Below are positions 6,852-14,538 of a stretch of DNA of 64,000 nucleotides, in pieces. A program made the translations under genes and the position numbers. The notes beneath the pieces were generated by a model. The model ran no database searches and had not been told where the DNA came from. It was given only the letters and a program-made list of their open reading frames with translations. Source of the DNA: Micromonospora sp. HNM0581 (lineage in GTDB: Bacteria; Actinomycetota; Actinomycetes; Mycobacteriales; Micromonosporaceae). Each line of letters begins with the position of its first letter. Positions within the stretch are counted from its first letter, which is position 1. The stretch is taken from positions 37,785 to 101,784 of the forward strand of contig NZ_JAASAD010000017.1 of NCBI RefSeq assembly GCF_012726175.1. The letters run 5' to 3'.

Positions 6852-7990
6852 GGCGCACATTCCACGATGACCTCCAGGGCGTGTTCGAAGTCCCGCCGAG
6901 AGACCCCGGCGTTGATGGTCAGACGCAGCCTCGACCGGTTGTCAGGAGTGGAGGGTGGGCGGAAACAGCCGACCGCCACACCCCGGTCCCGGCAGGCGGT
7001 GGCCCACGCGGTGGCCGCGTCCGGGCCCGGCGCGGTGACCGAGACGACGGCGGCGTCGGCAGCTGACACCTCCAGACCGGCGGCGCGCAGCCGGTCCATC
7101 ACCCGGGCCGCCCGGTCGGCCAACTCGGCGCGCAGCCCGTCACCGGCACACGTCAACTCGACGGCAGCCTGCACCCCAGCCACCACCGCCGGCGGTAGAG
7201 CGGTGTCGTAGATGAAGGTCCGGGCGGTCTCCACCAGGTGTCGGATGAACTCGGTGGGGCCGGCCACCACACCACCGGCCCCGCCGAGCGCCTTGGACAG
7301 GGTCGCGGTGACCACCACGTCGGGTTCGCCGGTCAGGCGGGCCCCGGCCACCGCACCGGCACCGTCCGGTCCGACCACACCCAGCGCGTGCGCGTCGTCG
7401 ACAAGTAGCAGGGCGCCGTGTTCACGGACGGTGGCGTGCAGCCGCGCCAGCGGAGCGAGGTCACCGTCGACGGAGAACACCGACTCGGTGACCACCACGG
7501 CCGGTCGCCCGAGGGCTGCCGTGAGGGCTGCGGCGACCGCCGCCACGTCGGCGTGCGGGGTCACCACCGTCTCGGCACCGGAGATACGACAGCCGTCGAT
7601 GAGTGACGCATGGTTGTGCGCGTCGGAGATCAATAGCGTTCGGGGTCGCACCAGCGCGCGTACCGCACCGAGGTTGGCCAGGTATCCGGAGGAGAAGACC
7701 AGCGACCGTTCGGTGCCGAGCCAGCCCGCGAGGGTCTCCTCCAGGGTGTGGTGGGCATCGGTGGAACCGCGGATCAGCCGAGAACCGGTGGCCCCCAACC
7801 CGTACCCGGCCAAGGCCCGGGCCGCCGCGGCGATCACGTCGGGATGGGTGGCCAGCCCTAGATAGTCGTTGCCGGCCAGGTCGATCACGCCGTCGCCGGC
7901 GGTACGCGGATGCAGCCGGCGGGTCAGCCCCGCTTTCGCCCGCAGCTCGGCGCGACGGTCCAGGGCCGCCAGCCAGTCCGCCACCGCCAT
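6848..7990 (-). CDS. bioF: 8-amino-7-oxononanoate synthase
   Basis: A 380-residue PLP enzyme of the alpha-oxoamine synthase family that condenses pimeloyl-ACP or -CoA with L-alanine, the first step of biotin ring assembly. Visible landmarks are N-D-Y-L-G-L, G-S-R-L-I-R-G near residues 69-75, D-A-H-N-H-A-S, L-L-V-D-D-A-H-A-L-G (the PLP-nitrogen aspartate) and the Schiff-base lysine K233 in T-L-S-K-A-L-G-G. ATG 7990 gives the family length and has a purine-rich site (GGGAAGGGA) just upstream. The frame stays open 114 codons further upstream, but that part is Arg/Pro-rich and overlaps bioB, so it is not coding. It is divergent from bioB, with 158 bases between them. Confidence 0.95.
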   Translation of the reverse strand: MAVADWLAALDRRAELRAKAGLTRRLHPRTAGDGVIDLAGNDYLGLATHPDVIAAAARALAGYGLGATGSRLIRGSTDAHHTLEETLAGWLGTERSLVFSSGYLANLGAVRALVRPRTLLISDAHNHASLIDGCRISGAETVVTPHADVAAVAAALTAALGRPAVVVTESVFSVDGDLAPLARLHATVREHGALLLVDDAHALGVVGPDGAGAVAGARLTGEPDVVVTATLSKALGGAGGVVAGPTEFIRHLVETARTFIYDTALPPAVVAGVQAAVELTCAGDGLRAELADRAARVMDRLRAAGLEVSAADAAVVSVTAPGPDAATAWATACRDRGVAVGCFRPPSTPDNRSRLRLTINAGVSRRDFEHALEVIVECAP

Positions 7991-8135
7991 GTCCCTTCCC
8001 TGCCGGCTCCCGCCTGTCAGGCGCTTCCGCCGGGCGAAGTTACCATCCGGCATGCCCGTACCGGCGTGGCGGCGTACGGCTCGCCGCGCTCTGCCACCGG
8101 CCGGCCGGGTCGGGCAGGACGGCGCGGCGGCCTTG

Positions 8136-8141
8136 TAGGGT
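8136..8141 (+). promoter_or_regulatory. -10-like hexamer TAGGGT for leaderless bioB transcript
   Basis: TAGGGT ends 7 bases before the bioB ATG at 8149 and no Shine-Dalgarno sequence precedes it. I looked for a BirA- or BioQ-type palindrome in the whole 7991-8148 divergent region and saw none. Confidence 0.5.
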
Positions 8142-8148
8142 ACGTGGC

Positions 8149-9144
8149 ATGCCAGAGATCCTCGACCAGGCCCGGGACCAGGTGCTGCACGACGGCGTCG
8201 GTCTCGACGAGACCGGTGTCCTCGCCGTGCTGAACCTGCCCGACGAGCACCTGTCCGCCACCCTCCAACTCGCCCATGACGTGCGGATGCGTTGGTGCGG
8301 TCCGGAGGTCGAGGTCGAGGGCATCGTGTCACTGAAGACTGGCGGTTGCCCGGAGGACTGCCACTTCTGCTCGCAGTCGGGTCTGTTCACCTCGCCGGTG
8401 CGATCGGTGTGGCTCGATATTCCCTCGCTGGTGCAGGCGGCGAAGCAGACGGCTGCGACGGGGGCGACGGAGTTCTGCATCGTGGCCGCCGTACGCGGCC
8501 CGGACGCCCGGTTGATGAGGCAGATGCGGGAGGGCGTCGCCGCGATCAGGGCCGAGGTCGACATCCAGGTCGCCGCCTCGCTCGGCATGCTCACCCAGGA
8601 GCAGGTCGACGAGCTGGTCGAGATGGGTGTGCACCGCTACAACCACAACCTGGAAACCTGCCGGTCGTACTTCCCGAACGTGGTCACCACGCATTCCTGG
8701 GAGGAGCGGTGGGAGACCCTACGCATGGTCCGCGAGTCCGGCATGGAGGTCTGCTGCGGCGGCATCCTCGGCCTCGGCGAGACCGTCGAGCAGCGGGCGG
8801 AGTTCGCCGCACAGCTCGCCGAACTGGATCCGCACGAGGTGCCTCTGAACTTCCTCAACCCTCGGCCCGGCACCCCGCTCGGCGACCGCCCGGTGGTGGA
8901 GGGCAGGGACGCGCTGCGGGCCATCGCCGCGTTTCGACTGGCCATGCCGCGGACCATCCTGCGGTACGCAGGCGGCCGGGAAATAACTCTGGGTGATCTC
9001 GGTACCCGCGACGGGCTACTCGGCGGCATCAATGCCGTGATCGTCGGTAACTATCTGACCACCCTGGGCAGGCCGGCCACCGACGACCTAGCGCTGCTCG
9101 ATGAGCTGAAGATGCCGGTCAAGGCGCTGTCGGCGACCCTGTGA
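8149..9144 (+). CDS. bioB: Biotin synthase (radical SAM)
   Basis: A 331-residue radical SAM enzyme that inserts sulfur into dethiobiotin. The [4Fe-4S]-binding C-x3-C-x2-C motif is G-G-C-P-E-D-C-H-F-C (C67, C71, C74). Further hallmarks are Y-N-H-N-L-E-T, the G-G-I-x-G-L-G-E-T loop and the C-terminal Y-A-G-G-R-E. ATG 8149 is set by the leaderless-type TAGGGT hexamer and by the M-P-E-I-L-D start. The TGA overlaps the bsaP GTG by four bases (9141-9144), so the two are translationally coupled. The auxiliary cluster donates the sulfur and must be rebuilt each turnover, which fits coupling with a dedicated auxiliary protein. Confidence 0.97.
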   Translation: MPEILDQARDQVLHDGVGLDETGVLAVLNLPDEHLSATLQLAHDVRMRWCGPEVEVEGIVSLKTGGCPEDCHFCSQSGLFTSPVRSVWLDIPSLVQAAKQTAATGATEFCIVAAVRGPDARLMRQMREGVAAIRAEVDIQVAASLGMLTQEQVDELVEMGVHRYNHNLETCRSYFPNVVTTHSWEERWETLRMVRESGMEVCCGGILGLGETVEQRAEFAAQLAELDPHEVPLNFLNPRPGTPLGDRPVVEGRDALRAIAAFRLAMPRTILRYAGGREITLGDLGTRDGLLGGINAVIVGNYLTTLGRPATDDLALLDELKMPVKALSATL

Positions 9145-9341
9145 CAGCGCCGGCGGCAGGCCACATCTGGTGCGACAGGTGCGGTGAGGCAACGGCGTCC
9201 GGCGCACACGAGCGGTGTGCGACGGCCCGCGCCCTGGAGCCGCCCCGGTACTGCGCCCGGTGCCGGCGCCGCATGAAGGTGCAGGTACTGCCGGTGGGCT
9301 GGTCGGCGGTCTGCGTCGAGCACGGCGAGATCCTGAGCTGA
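9141..9341 (+). CDS. bsaP: Biotin synthase auxiliary protein BsaP
   Basis: A 66-residue Cys-rich protein starting at GTG 9141 inside the bioB stop. Six cysteines form W-C-D-R-C, a single C26, Y-C-A-R-C and V-C-V-E-H-G, with the conserved-looking P-P-R-Y-C and G-W stretches between. The position directly behind bioB and the C-terminal pattern match the actinobacterial small protein (Rv1590 type) shown in mycobacteria to be needed for biotin synthase activity, probably through Fe-S cluster supply or protection. I recognise it by position and cysteine pattern rather than alignment; a zinc ribbon of other function is the alternative. Confidence 0.75.
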   Translation: MTAPAAGHIWCDRCGEATASGAHERCATARALEPPRYCARCRRRMKVQVLPVGWSAVCVEHGEILS

Positions 9342-9709
9342 TCGGATGCTGCGTGGCGAGGCGGTGACGGTCGGGGACTCCGGGGAGCGTGCGGCCGACG
9401 ATGGAGAACGCTCGCGGGGAACTCGACAGTGTGCGGGGAGGAAGACCGACAGCCGCACGGGCAGCGACGGGCAGGTGTGCACGGCCGGGTGAATGGCCCA
9501 GCCGGGTCGGTTGGTGCATGGCCGGCAGTGCCTACGGAGGCGGAGCCAGGTCAGGCGGAACGGTCTGCCGGCGGTGGCGGTGCTCTGGTCATCGCTTCGT
9601 GAAGACCGGTCGAGGCACAGCCGCCGGAGAAAACGATGGGCAGGACTCCCGCACCGGGAATCCTGCCCACCTCACCGATCGCCGCACCGGAGATCGGTCG
9701 CCTGAACCG
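9342..9709 (+). other. 368-base intergenic region without a recognisable gene
   Basis: Between bsaP and the convergent ACT-GNAT gene. Open frames are present on both strands, as expected at this G+C, but none has a binding site, a start near a promoter-like sequence or a familiar product. The only clear element is the hairpin at 9638-9668. Confidence 0.6.
9638..9668 (-). terminator. Intrinsic terminator of the ACT-GNAT gene
   Basis: Arms GGGCAGGACTCCC and GGGAATCCTGCCC pair with one mismatch around a five-base loop. On the minus strand the hairpin is followed by CATCGTTTTC, a short T-run. It lies 42 bases past the stop at 9710 and can also stop read-through from bsaP. Confidence 0.8.
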
Positions 9710-10774
9710 TCAGCCGGCGTTCTCCGCCACCGCCGCAGCCCCGACCGCCAACGGCACAGTCATGGTCAGCAGGGTGCCGTCCCGCTGGACGGTGGTCGGC
9801 CGGGACAACCGGCTCAGCGTACGCAGCATCGGCGCGTTGTCCGCCTGGACGTGCAGCACCATCGCCGCGTACCCGGCAGCTTCCGCCTGCCGACTCAGCC
9901 GACGCAGCAGCGTCGAGCCCAGCCCGCGACGCTGCCAGTCGTCCCGCACCAGCAACGCCAACTCGGCCTCGTCGCCCTCAGCGAGCAGGTTCCCCATGGC
10001 GACAACCGACTCCACCGCCCCGCCGGAGCCGGTCGTCGTGGCGACCAGAGTCAGCCCGCGTGCCGGCTCCAGAAGCCGACGCAGCCGGGTCGGCGAGGGG
10101 GCACCCGCACCGCCCAGGTAGCGACGCTGCCGGCTCTTCACCGAGCAGGCCTGGTGCAGTTCGATCACCGCCGTCAGGTCGTCCGCGACGGCAGGGCGTA
10201 CGGTCAACTCGGCACCATCGGGCAGGACCACGGTGACCTGTTCGGTGCTGCGTCGCACCGCGGTGGCCCCCAGTTCGAGCAACGCCTGCGCCCGTGCGTA
10301 CTCCGCCGGGGTGAAGATCGGCTCGGCTCGGCGCAGAGTGTACGAGCCGCCGTTCGGGTCGACCAGCAGCATCGTCACGTCGTCAATCCCGGGGCGGGCC
10401 GCCGGAACCGGCGTCGCCCGCCAGGTCACCTCGTCGGCACCGAGGAGCGCCCGGAGCACCTCGCCGGTCGCGTCCGGGTCGTGTACCAGCCTGGTCGCCA
10501 GCCCGAGCACCCGTGTCGGCTGATCGGCCAGGCCCTGCGCCTCGCTACGCGAGACCCAGCAGTTCCGCCCTCGGCCACGTTCGACGGCGGCGAGCAGGCC
10601 CGCCTCGTCGAGGGTGTCCGGCGCGTCGACGAGGAAGTCATCGACAGCGCCATGCTCGGTGGTGTGCACCTGCACGGTGAGGATGTTGACTCCACGCAAC
10701 GCGAGGCTCGCCGTGAGCACCGACAGGTAGCCCGGCCGGTCGTTCACGGTGGCTCGGATCCGCCACAGCGTCAT
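9710..10774 (-). CDS. ACT-domain protein fused to a GNAT acetyltransferase domain
   Basis: A 354-residue protein; ATG 10774 has an excellent AAAGGAGG site. The N-terminal ACT domain (about residues 3-70: R-I-R-A-T-V-N-D-R-P-G-Y-L-S-V-L, then L-R-G-V-N-I-L) normally binds amino acids. A linker of about 100 residues is followed by a GNAT domain (about 195-345) with V-R-D-D-W-Q-R-R-G-L-G-S-T-L-L, the acetyl-CoA R/Q-x-x-G-x-G/A loop. The fusion suggests an acetyltransferase switched by an amino acid, as in the actinobacterial lysine acetyltransferases with ACT modules, but substrate and ligand are unknown. Another ACT gene lies 105 bases upstream in the same direction and may be cotranscribed. 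Confidence 0.82.
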   Translation of the reverse strand: MTLWRIRATVNDRPGYLSVLTASLALRGVNILTVQVHTTEHGAVDDFLVDAPDTLDEAGLLAAVERGRGRNCWVSRSEAQGLADQPTRVLGLATRLVHDPDATGEVLRALLGADEVTWRATPVPAARPGIDDVTMLLVDPNGGSYTLRRAEPIFTPAEYARAQALLELGATAVRRSTEQVTVVLPDGAELTVRPAVADDLTAVIELHQACSVKSRQRRYLGGAGAPSPTRLRRLLEPARGLTLVATTTGSGGAVESVVAMGNLLAEGDEAELALLVRDDWQRRGLGSTLLRRLSRQAEAAGYAAMVLHVQADNAPMLRTLSRLSRPTTVQRDGTLLTMTVPLAVGAAAVAENAG

Positions 10775-10879
10775 CGTTGCCTCCTTTCCGGTCCCACCCT
10801 CGTCCACGGCTGTTGCCGGTCGGTTGCCTCACCATGTCCAGCCACGTCGGGCCCTGCGGTGTGCGTCACAGCCGCCTGG

Positions 10880-11581
10880 TCAGGGGTTGTTGCTCACCGA
10901 CGTGGTGCCGACCAGATCGAGCCGGTCGCCGAGGATCACCGCGCAGGCGCGGACGAGTTGCGCGAGCCGGTCCACCTCCGTGGAGTGGAACGCGGCCGGC
11001 GTGAGGGTCTCGCTGTGCTCGCGGGACACCACCAGGACCAGCCCGGCCCGGCCGAACGGCGCGACCGCGAAGTGACTGCCGTCGGGTGCGGTCATCGCCC
11101 GGGCGCGCAGCGGCGTCACCTCCGGCAGCCTCGGCGGTACCGGGGTACGCCAGCTGGCGTGCCCGACCGTCGCACCACCGCCATCGGTACGCGACGCCCA
11201 GTCGGCCGGCACCACTGCGGCGACCGCCCAGTCGGCGGCGAGCAGCCCCGGTACGGCGTCGACCAGGGTGGCCATCCCGTCGGTCGGGTTGGCCGCGACC
11301 TGGGCCAGCAGTTCGGCGTCCTGGCCGGTGGTGGTGGGCGCGCCGATCGCCCGCCAGACACCGTCGACCCGTACGCCGGGGATCGCCGCCAAGCCGGCGA
11401 GTAGCCGCTCCACCCGCGCAGCACCCGGCCACACCACCGTGAAGTCGTCGACCGCCCGCCCGCCGAGCCGTTCCAGCACGACCACCTGAACGATGTCGGC
11501 CCCGGAGACGCCGAGGGTTCGCGCCACCTGACCGAGCGTGCCCGGCCGGTCCGGCAGGGTGACCCGAACGCGCAGCAACAT
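10880..11581 (-). CDS. ACT-domain amino-acid-binding protein
   Basis: A 233-residue protein. An N-terminal ACT domain is clear (L-L-R-V-R-V-T-L-P-D-R-P-G-T-L-G-Q-V-A-R, then G-V-S-G-A-D-I-V-Q-V). The remaining 150 residues have no catalytic motif I recognise, although the stretch G-R-A-G-L-V-L-V-V-S-R-E-H near residue 190 and the R-L-A-Q-L-V-R-A-C helix look like a small sensor fold of GAF type. ATG 11581 has GGAGGGG upstream; frames further upstream lack such a site. It is most simply a cytoplasmic amino-acid sensor working with the ACT-GNAT protein encoded next. Confidence 0.75.
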   Translation of the reverse strand: MLLRVRVTLPDRPGTLGQVARTLGVSGADIVQVVVLERLGGRAVDDFTVVWPGAARVERLLAGLAAIPGVRVDGVWRAIGAPTTTGQDAELLAQVAANPTDGMATLVDAVPGLLAADWAVAAVVPADWASRTDGGGATVGHASWRTPVPPRLPEVTPLRARAMTAPDGSHFAVAPFGRAGLVLVVSREHSETLTPAAFHSTEVDRLAQLVRACAVILGDRLDLVGTTSVSNNP

Positions 11582-11728
11582 CTCAAACCCCTCCGCTCGG
11601 CGGGCCGACGCACTGGTCGGCAAGCTGATACCAGCGTGACACTTGACCATTTCGCCCCTGTTGCGGCGGCATGTCCCGAGGGTCAATGCCGACCTTGACA
11701 AGCCGCCGGAGCTGCCATGAACTGCCTG

Positions 11729-11961
11729 GATGACCGAACCGACCGCCGGCTCGCCCGCCGGTGGGATCTGGAACGGCTCGGCGGCTACCTGACGGCGCAC
11801 CACCCCGATCTGGCCGCCGGTCCCTACGGGCCGAGCTGATCGCCGGTGGCCGGTCGAACCTGACGTACCTCGTTCACACCGGCGCTCGGCACGTGGTGCT
11901 GCGCCGCCCGCCGCTCGGGCACCTGCTGGCCACCGCGCACGACATGGCCCGGGAGTTCCGC
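11729..11961 (+). pseudogene. Decayed N-terminal fragment of an APH-type phosphotransferase gene
   Basis: Three frames must be joined to read a recognisable N-terminus: M-T-E-P-T-A-G-S-P-A-G from ATG 11729, then W-D-L-E-R-L-G-G-Y-L-T-A-H in the next frame (stop TGA at 11837-11839), then L-R-A-E-L-I-A-G-G-R-S-N-L-T-Y-L-V and R-P-P-L-G-H-L-L-A-T-A-H-D-M-A-R-E in a third from about 11824. The last segments match the start of actinobacterial phosphotransferase-family (aminoglycoside-phosphotransferase fold, ACAD10-like) proteins. Similarity ends near 11961, just before the convergent cebR stop; the catalytic H-G-D and D-x-D regions are gone. Two frameshifts plus truncation indicate a dead gene. 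Sequencing error could explain a frameshift but not the missing 3' two-thirds. Confidence 0.72.
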
Positions 11962-11974
11962 GGCGGTACGCGGT

Positions 11975-13021
11975 TCAGGTGGACGCCCGTTCGACGAACT
12001 GGGTGTCCAGGACGACGTGCGGCGTGCGGATCTCGTCGCCCCGGATGCGGTCGACCAGCAGCCGCGCCATCTGCCGGCCCATCTCCTCCACGGGTTGGTA
12101 CACCGACGTGAGCGGCGGGTTGGCCTGCCGGGCGATCGGCTCGTCGCCGAAACCGACCACGGCCACGTCCTGCGGCACCCGGCGGCCGGCCTCACGCAGC
12201 GTCCGGATGGCGCCGAAGGCCATCAGATCGGCGGCTACGAAGACGGCGTCAAGGTCAGGGCAGCGCTCCAGCAGCCCCCGCATGGCCGTCGCGCCGCTCT
12301 CCTCGCTGAAGTCGCCGTACGCGATCAGGTCGGGATTGACGCCGAACCCGGCGGTGCGTACCGCTTCCCGATAGCCGGCCAGGCGGGCCAGGCCTGCGCC
12401 CATGTCCTGCGGGCCGGCGATGGTGGCGATCCGCCGCCGGCCCCGGCCGGCGAGATACTCGACGGCCTGCCGGGCCCCACCGGCGTTGTTGACGTCCACG
12501 AAAGAGGCGGGCTGGGCTTCCGGATGCAACATCCGCGCGGGCCGCCCGCCGAGGACGGTGGGCAGGCCACGTTCCTCAAGCAGGGTCGGCAGCGGATCGT
12601 CGTCGTGCAGCGACAGCAGCAGCACACCGTCGATGTGCTGGTTGGTCAGGTGGTGTTCGACCCGCTCCCGCTCCAGCGGTGACTGGGCCATGGCCAGCCA
12701 GAGTTGCAACGGCGTCTCCAGCAGCGCGGAACTGATCCCCCGGACGATTCCGGCGAAGAACGGCTCGGCGAAAATCCGCTCACCGGACTCGCTGACCACC
12801 AGGGCCACCGAGTCCGTCCGTTGGGTGACCAGGGCCCGTGCAGCACGGTTCGGTACGTAGCCCAGTTCGGCGATGGCCTGCTGCACGGCGGCCCGGGCCT
12901 CCGGGCTCACCTGCGGGGAGCCGTTGACCACGCGGGAGACTGTGCCGCGGCCGACTCCGGCGCGGGCGGCGACCGCGTCGAGCGTCGGTCGCCCGAGCGA
13001 CCGGGTGCGCTGCGTTGTCAT
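11975..13021 (-). CDS. cebR: LacI-family repressor of the cellobiose operon (CebR-like)
   Basis: A 348-residue LacI/GalR protein. The N-terminal helix-turn-helix and hinge helix (about residues 13-60) read T-L-D-A-V-A-A-R-A-G-V-G-R-G-T-V-S-R-V-V-N, then R-A-A-R-A-L-V. A periplasmic-binding-protein-like effector domain fills the rest (V-A-A-D-L-M-A-F-G-A, V-G-F-G-D-E-P-I-A, P-P-L-T-S-V-Y-Q-P). ATG 13021 has GGAGG upstream. The CebR assignment rests on the same-strand cebE-cebF-cebG-bglC genes upstream and on two 14-bp boxes, at 17874 and 17927, that match the Streptomyces CebR site TGGGAGCGCTCCCA. It is the last gene of the array, so it may be autoregulated by read-through past the hairpin at 13042. 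Confidence 0.82.
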   Translation of the reverse strand: MTTQRTRSLGRPTLDAVAARAGVGRGTVSRVVNGSPQVSPEARAAVQQAIAELGYVPNRAARALVTQRTDSVALVVSESGERIFAEPFFAGIVRGISSALLETPLQLWLAMAQSPLERERVEHHLTNQHIDGVLLLSLHDDDPLPTLLEERGLPTVLGGRPARMLHPEAQPASFVDVNNAGGARQAVEYLAGRGRRRIATIAGPQDMGAGLARLAGYREAVRTAGFGVNPDLIAYGDFSEESGATAMRGLLERCPDLDAVFVAADLMAFGAIRTLREAGRRVPQDVAVVGFGDEPIARQANPPLTSVYQPVEEMGRQMARLLVDRIRGDEIRTPHVVLDTQFVERAST

Positions 13022-13041
13022 CGTCTGCTCCTCCGACGTCA

Positions 13042-13082
13042 GGCGGCCCCGGCACCTTCGTTGGCGTCGGTGCCGGGCCGCC
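13042..13082 (-). terminator. Hairpin between bglC and cebR
   Basis: Arms GGCGGCCCCGGCACC and GGTGCCGGGCCGCC pair with one bulged C around a 12-base loop. There is no T-run. It lies between the bglC stop (13105) and the cebR binding site, so it is more likely a partial terminator or mRNA-stability element that lowers cebR expression than a full stop. Confidence 0.6.
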
Positions 13083-13104
13083 CGCTACTGGGCTGGCCGT
13101 CGCC

Positions 13105-14538
13105 CTATTGTGCGGCCAGACCGTTGCGTCGGATCACCTCCGCGTACCACCTGGCGCTGGACTTGGGAATGCGGGTCTGCTTGTCGTAGTCGACGTAGAT
13201 CATGCCGAACCGCTTGGTGTAGCCCCAGGCCCATTCGAAATTATCCATTAGCGACCAGGCGAAGTATCCGCGCAGGGGCACTCCCGCGCTGATCGCCTCG
13301 TGGCAGGCGCGCAGGTGCGCGTCGAAGTAGGCCAGCCGGTCGACATCGTCGACCCGACCGTCGACGACCTCGTCGACGAAGGCCGAACCGTTCTCGGTGA
13401 CGTAGAGCGGAAGATCCGTGTACTCCTCGTGTACCCGGCGCAGGGTCTCCACCAGCCCTGGGGCGTCGATCTCCCAATCCATGTCGGTGACCGGTACCCC
13501 CCGGGTGACGAACCGGACATCCTCGCTGCCCGGCCAGCAGGACGGCGCCCGCCAGTAGGCCTCCGGCTGCTCACCGGGGATCGGCGCGGCCACCACGTGC
13601 CGGCTGTAGTAGTTGATCCCCACCACGTCCAGCGGGGTGGCGATGGTGGCCAGGTCACCGTCGTGGACGTGCGCGAAGTCGGTCACCTGCGTCAGATCGG
13701 CCACCAGGTCGTCGGGGTAGGCACCGCGTAGGAGCGGGTCGAGGAAGAACCGGTTGGCCAGCCCGTCGATCCGCCGGGCTGCGTCGACGTCATCCGGCGC
13801 GTCGCTGGCCGGGGTCACCGGATACAGGTTGACGGTTACGCCGAGCTGCGCCTGCGGCACCGCCGTGCGCAGCGCCTGCACGGCGAGGCCGTGCCCAAGC
13901 ATCAGATGGTGCCCGGCGCGGACCGCGGCGGCACCGTCGGATCGGCCCGGAGCGTGCACCCCCGAGCCGTAGCCGAGGAAGGCCGAGCACCACGGCTCAT
14001 TGAGCGTCGTCCAGTACTTGACCCGGTCACCCAACGCGTCGGCCATGAGCAAGGCGTAGTCGGCGAATCGCGCAGCGGTGTCCCGGGCCGGCCAGCCACC
14101 GGCGTCCTCCAGTTCCTGAGGCAGGTCCCAGTGGTAGAGGGTGAGCCAGGGCACGATCCCGTTGGCAAGCAGATCGTCGACCAGCCGCTGGTAGAAGTCG
14201 AGCCCTTCGGCGTTCGCCGGACCCGACCCGCCGGGCTGCACCCGGGGCCAGGACACCGAGAACCGGTACGACTTCAATCCCAGCTCGGCCATCAGCCGTA
14301 CGTCGTCGCCGAGCCGGTGGTAGTGGTCGCAGGCGACGTCGCCGGTGTGCCCGGCGACCGTGCGGCCCTCGGTGTGGCTGAACGTGTCCCAGATCGACGC
14401 GGTCCGGCCGCCCTCGTTCGCCGCACCCTCGATCTGGTAGGCGGCGGTCGCCGCGCCCCAGAGGAAGTTGGGCGGGAAGGCGAGCGGCGCACGCTCGTCG
14501 AGGACGCCGACGGCGGGCGGGTTGGCGGGGTTGCTCAC
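13105..14538 (-). CDS. bglC: GH1 beta-glucosidase (cellobiose hydrolysis)
   Basis: A 477-residue glycoside hydrolase family 1 enzyme. The acid/base is in T-T-L-N-E-P (E181) and the nucleophile in Y-V-T-E-N-G (E382); N-F-L-W-G-A-A-T-A-A-Y-Q-I-E-G near the start and F-A-W-S-L-M-D-N-F-E-W near the end complete the signature. No signal peptide, so it is cytoplasmic and would split cellobiose or short cello-oligosaccharides brought in by the adjacent ABC transporter. GTG 14538 is chosen because it overlaps the cebG stop by four bases (GTGA). The frame is open far upstream inside cebG, but that part is a shadow. Confidence 0.93.
   Translation of the reverse strand: MSNPANPPAVGVLDERAPLAFPPNFLWGAATAAYQIEGAANEGGRTASIWDTFSHTEGRTVAGHTGDVACDHYHRLGDDVRLMAELGLKSYRFSVSWPRVQPGGSGPANAEGLDFYQRLVDDLLANGIVPWLTLYHWDLPQELEDAGGWPARDTAARFADYALLMADALGDRVKYWTTLNEPWCSAFLGYGSGVHAPGRSDGAAAVRAGHHLMLGHGLAVQALRTAVPQAQLGVTVNLYPVTPASDAPDDVDAARRIDGLANRFFLDPLLRGAYPDDLVADLTQVTDFAHVHDGDLATIATPLDVVGINYYSRHVVAAPIPGEQPEAYWRAPSCWPGSEDVRFVTRGVPVTDMDWEIDAPGLVETLRRVHEEYTDLPLYVTENGSAFVDEVVDGRVDDVDRLAYFDAHLRACHEAISAGVPLRGYFAWSLMDNFEWAWGYTKRFGMIYVDYDKQTRIPKSSARWYAEVIRRNGLAAQ

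Noticed and set aside
7991..8148. Search for a BirA or BioQ operator between bioF and bioB
   Set aside because: No convincing palindrome could be seen; only the bioB -10-like hexamer stands out.
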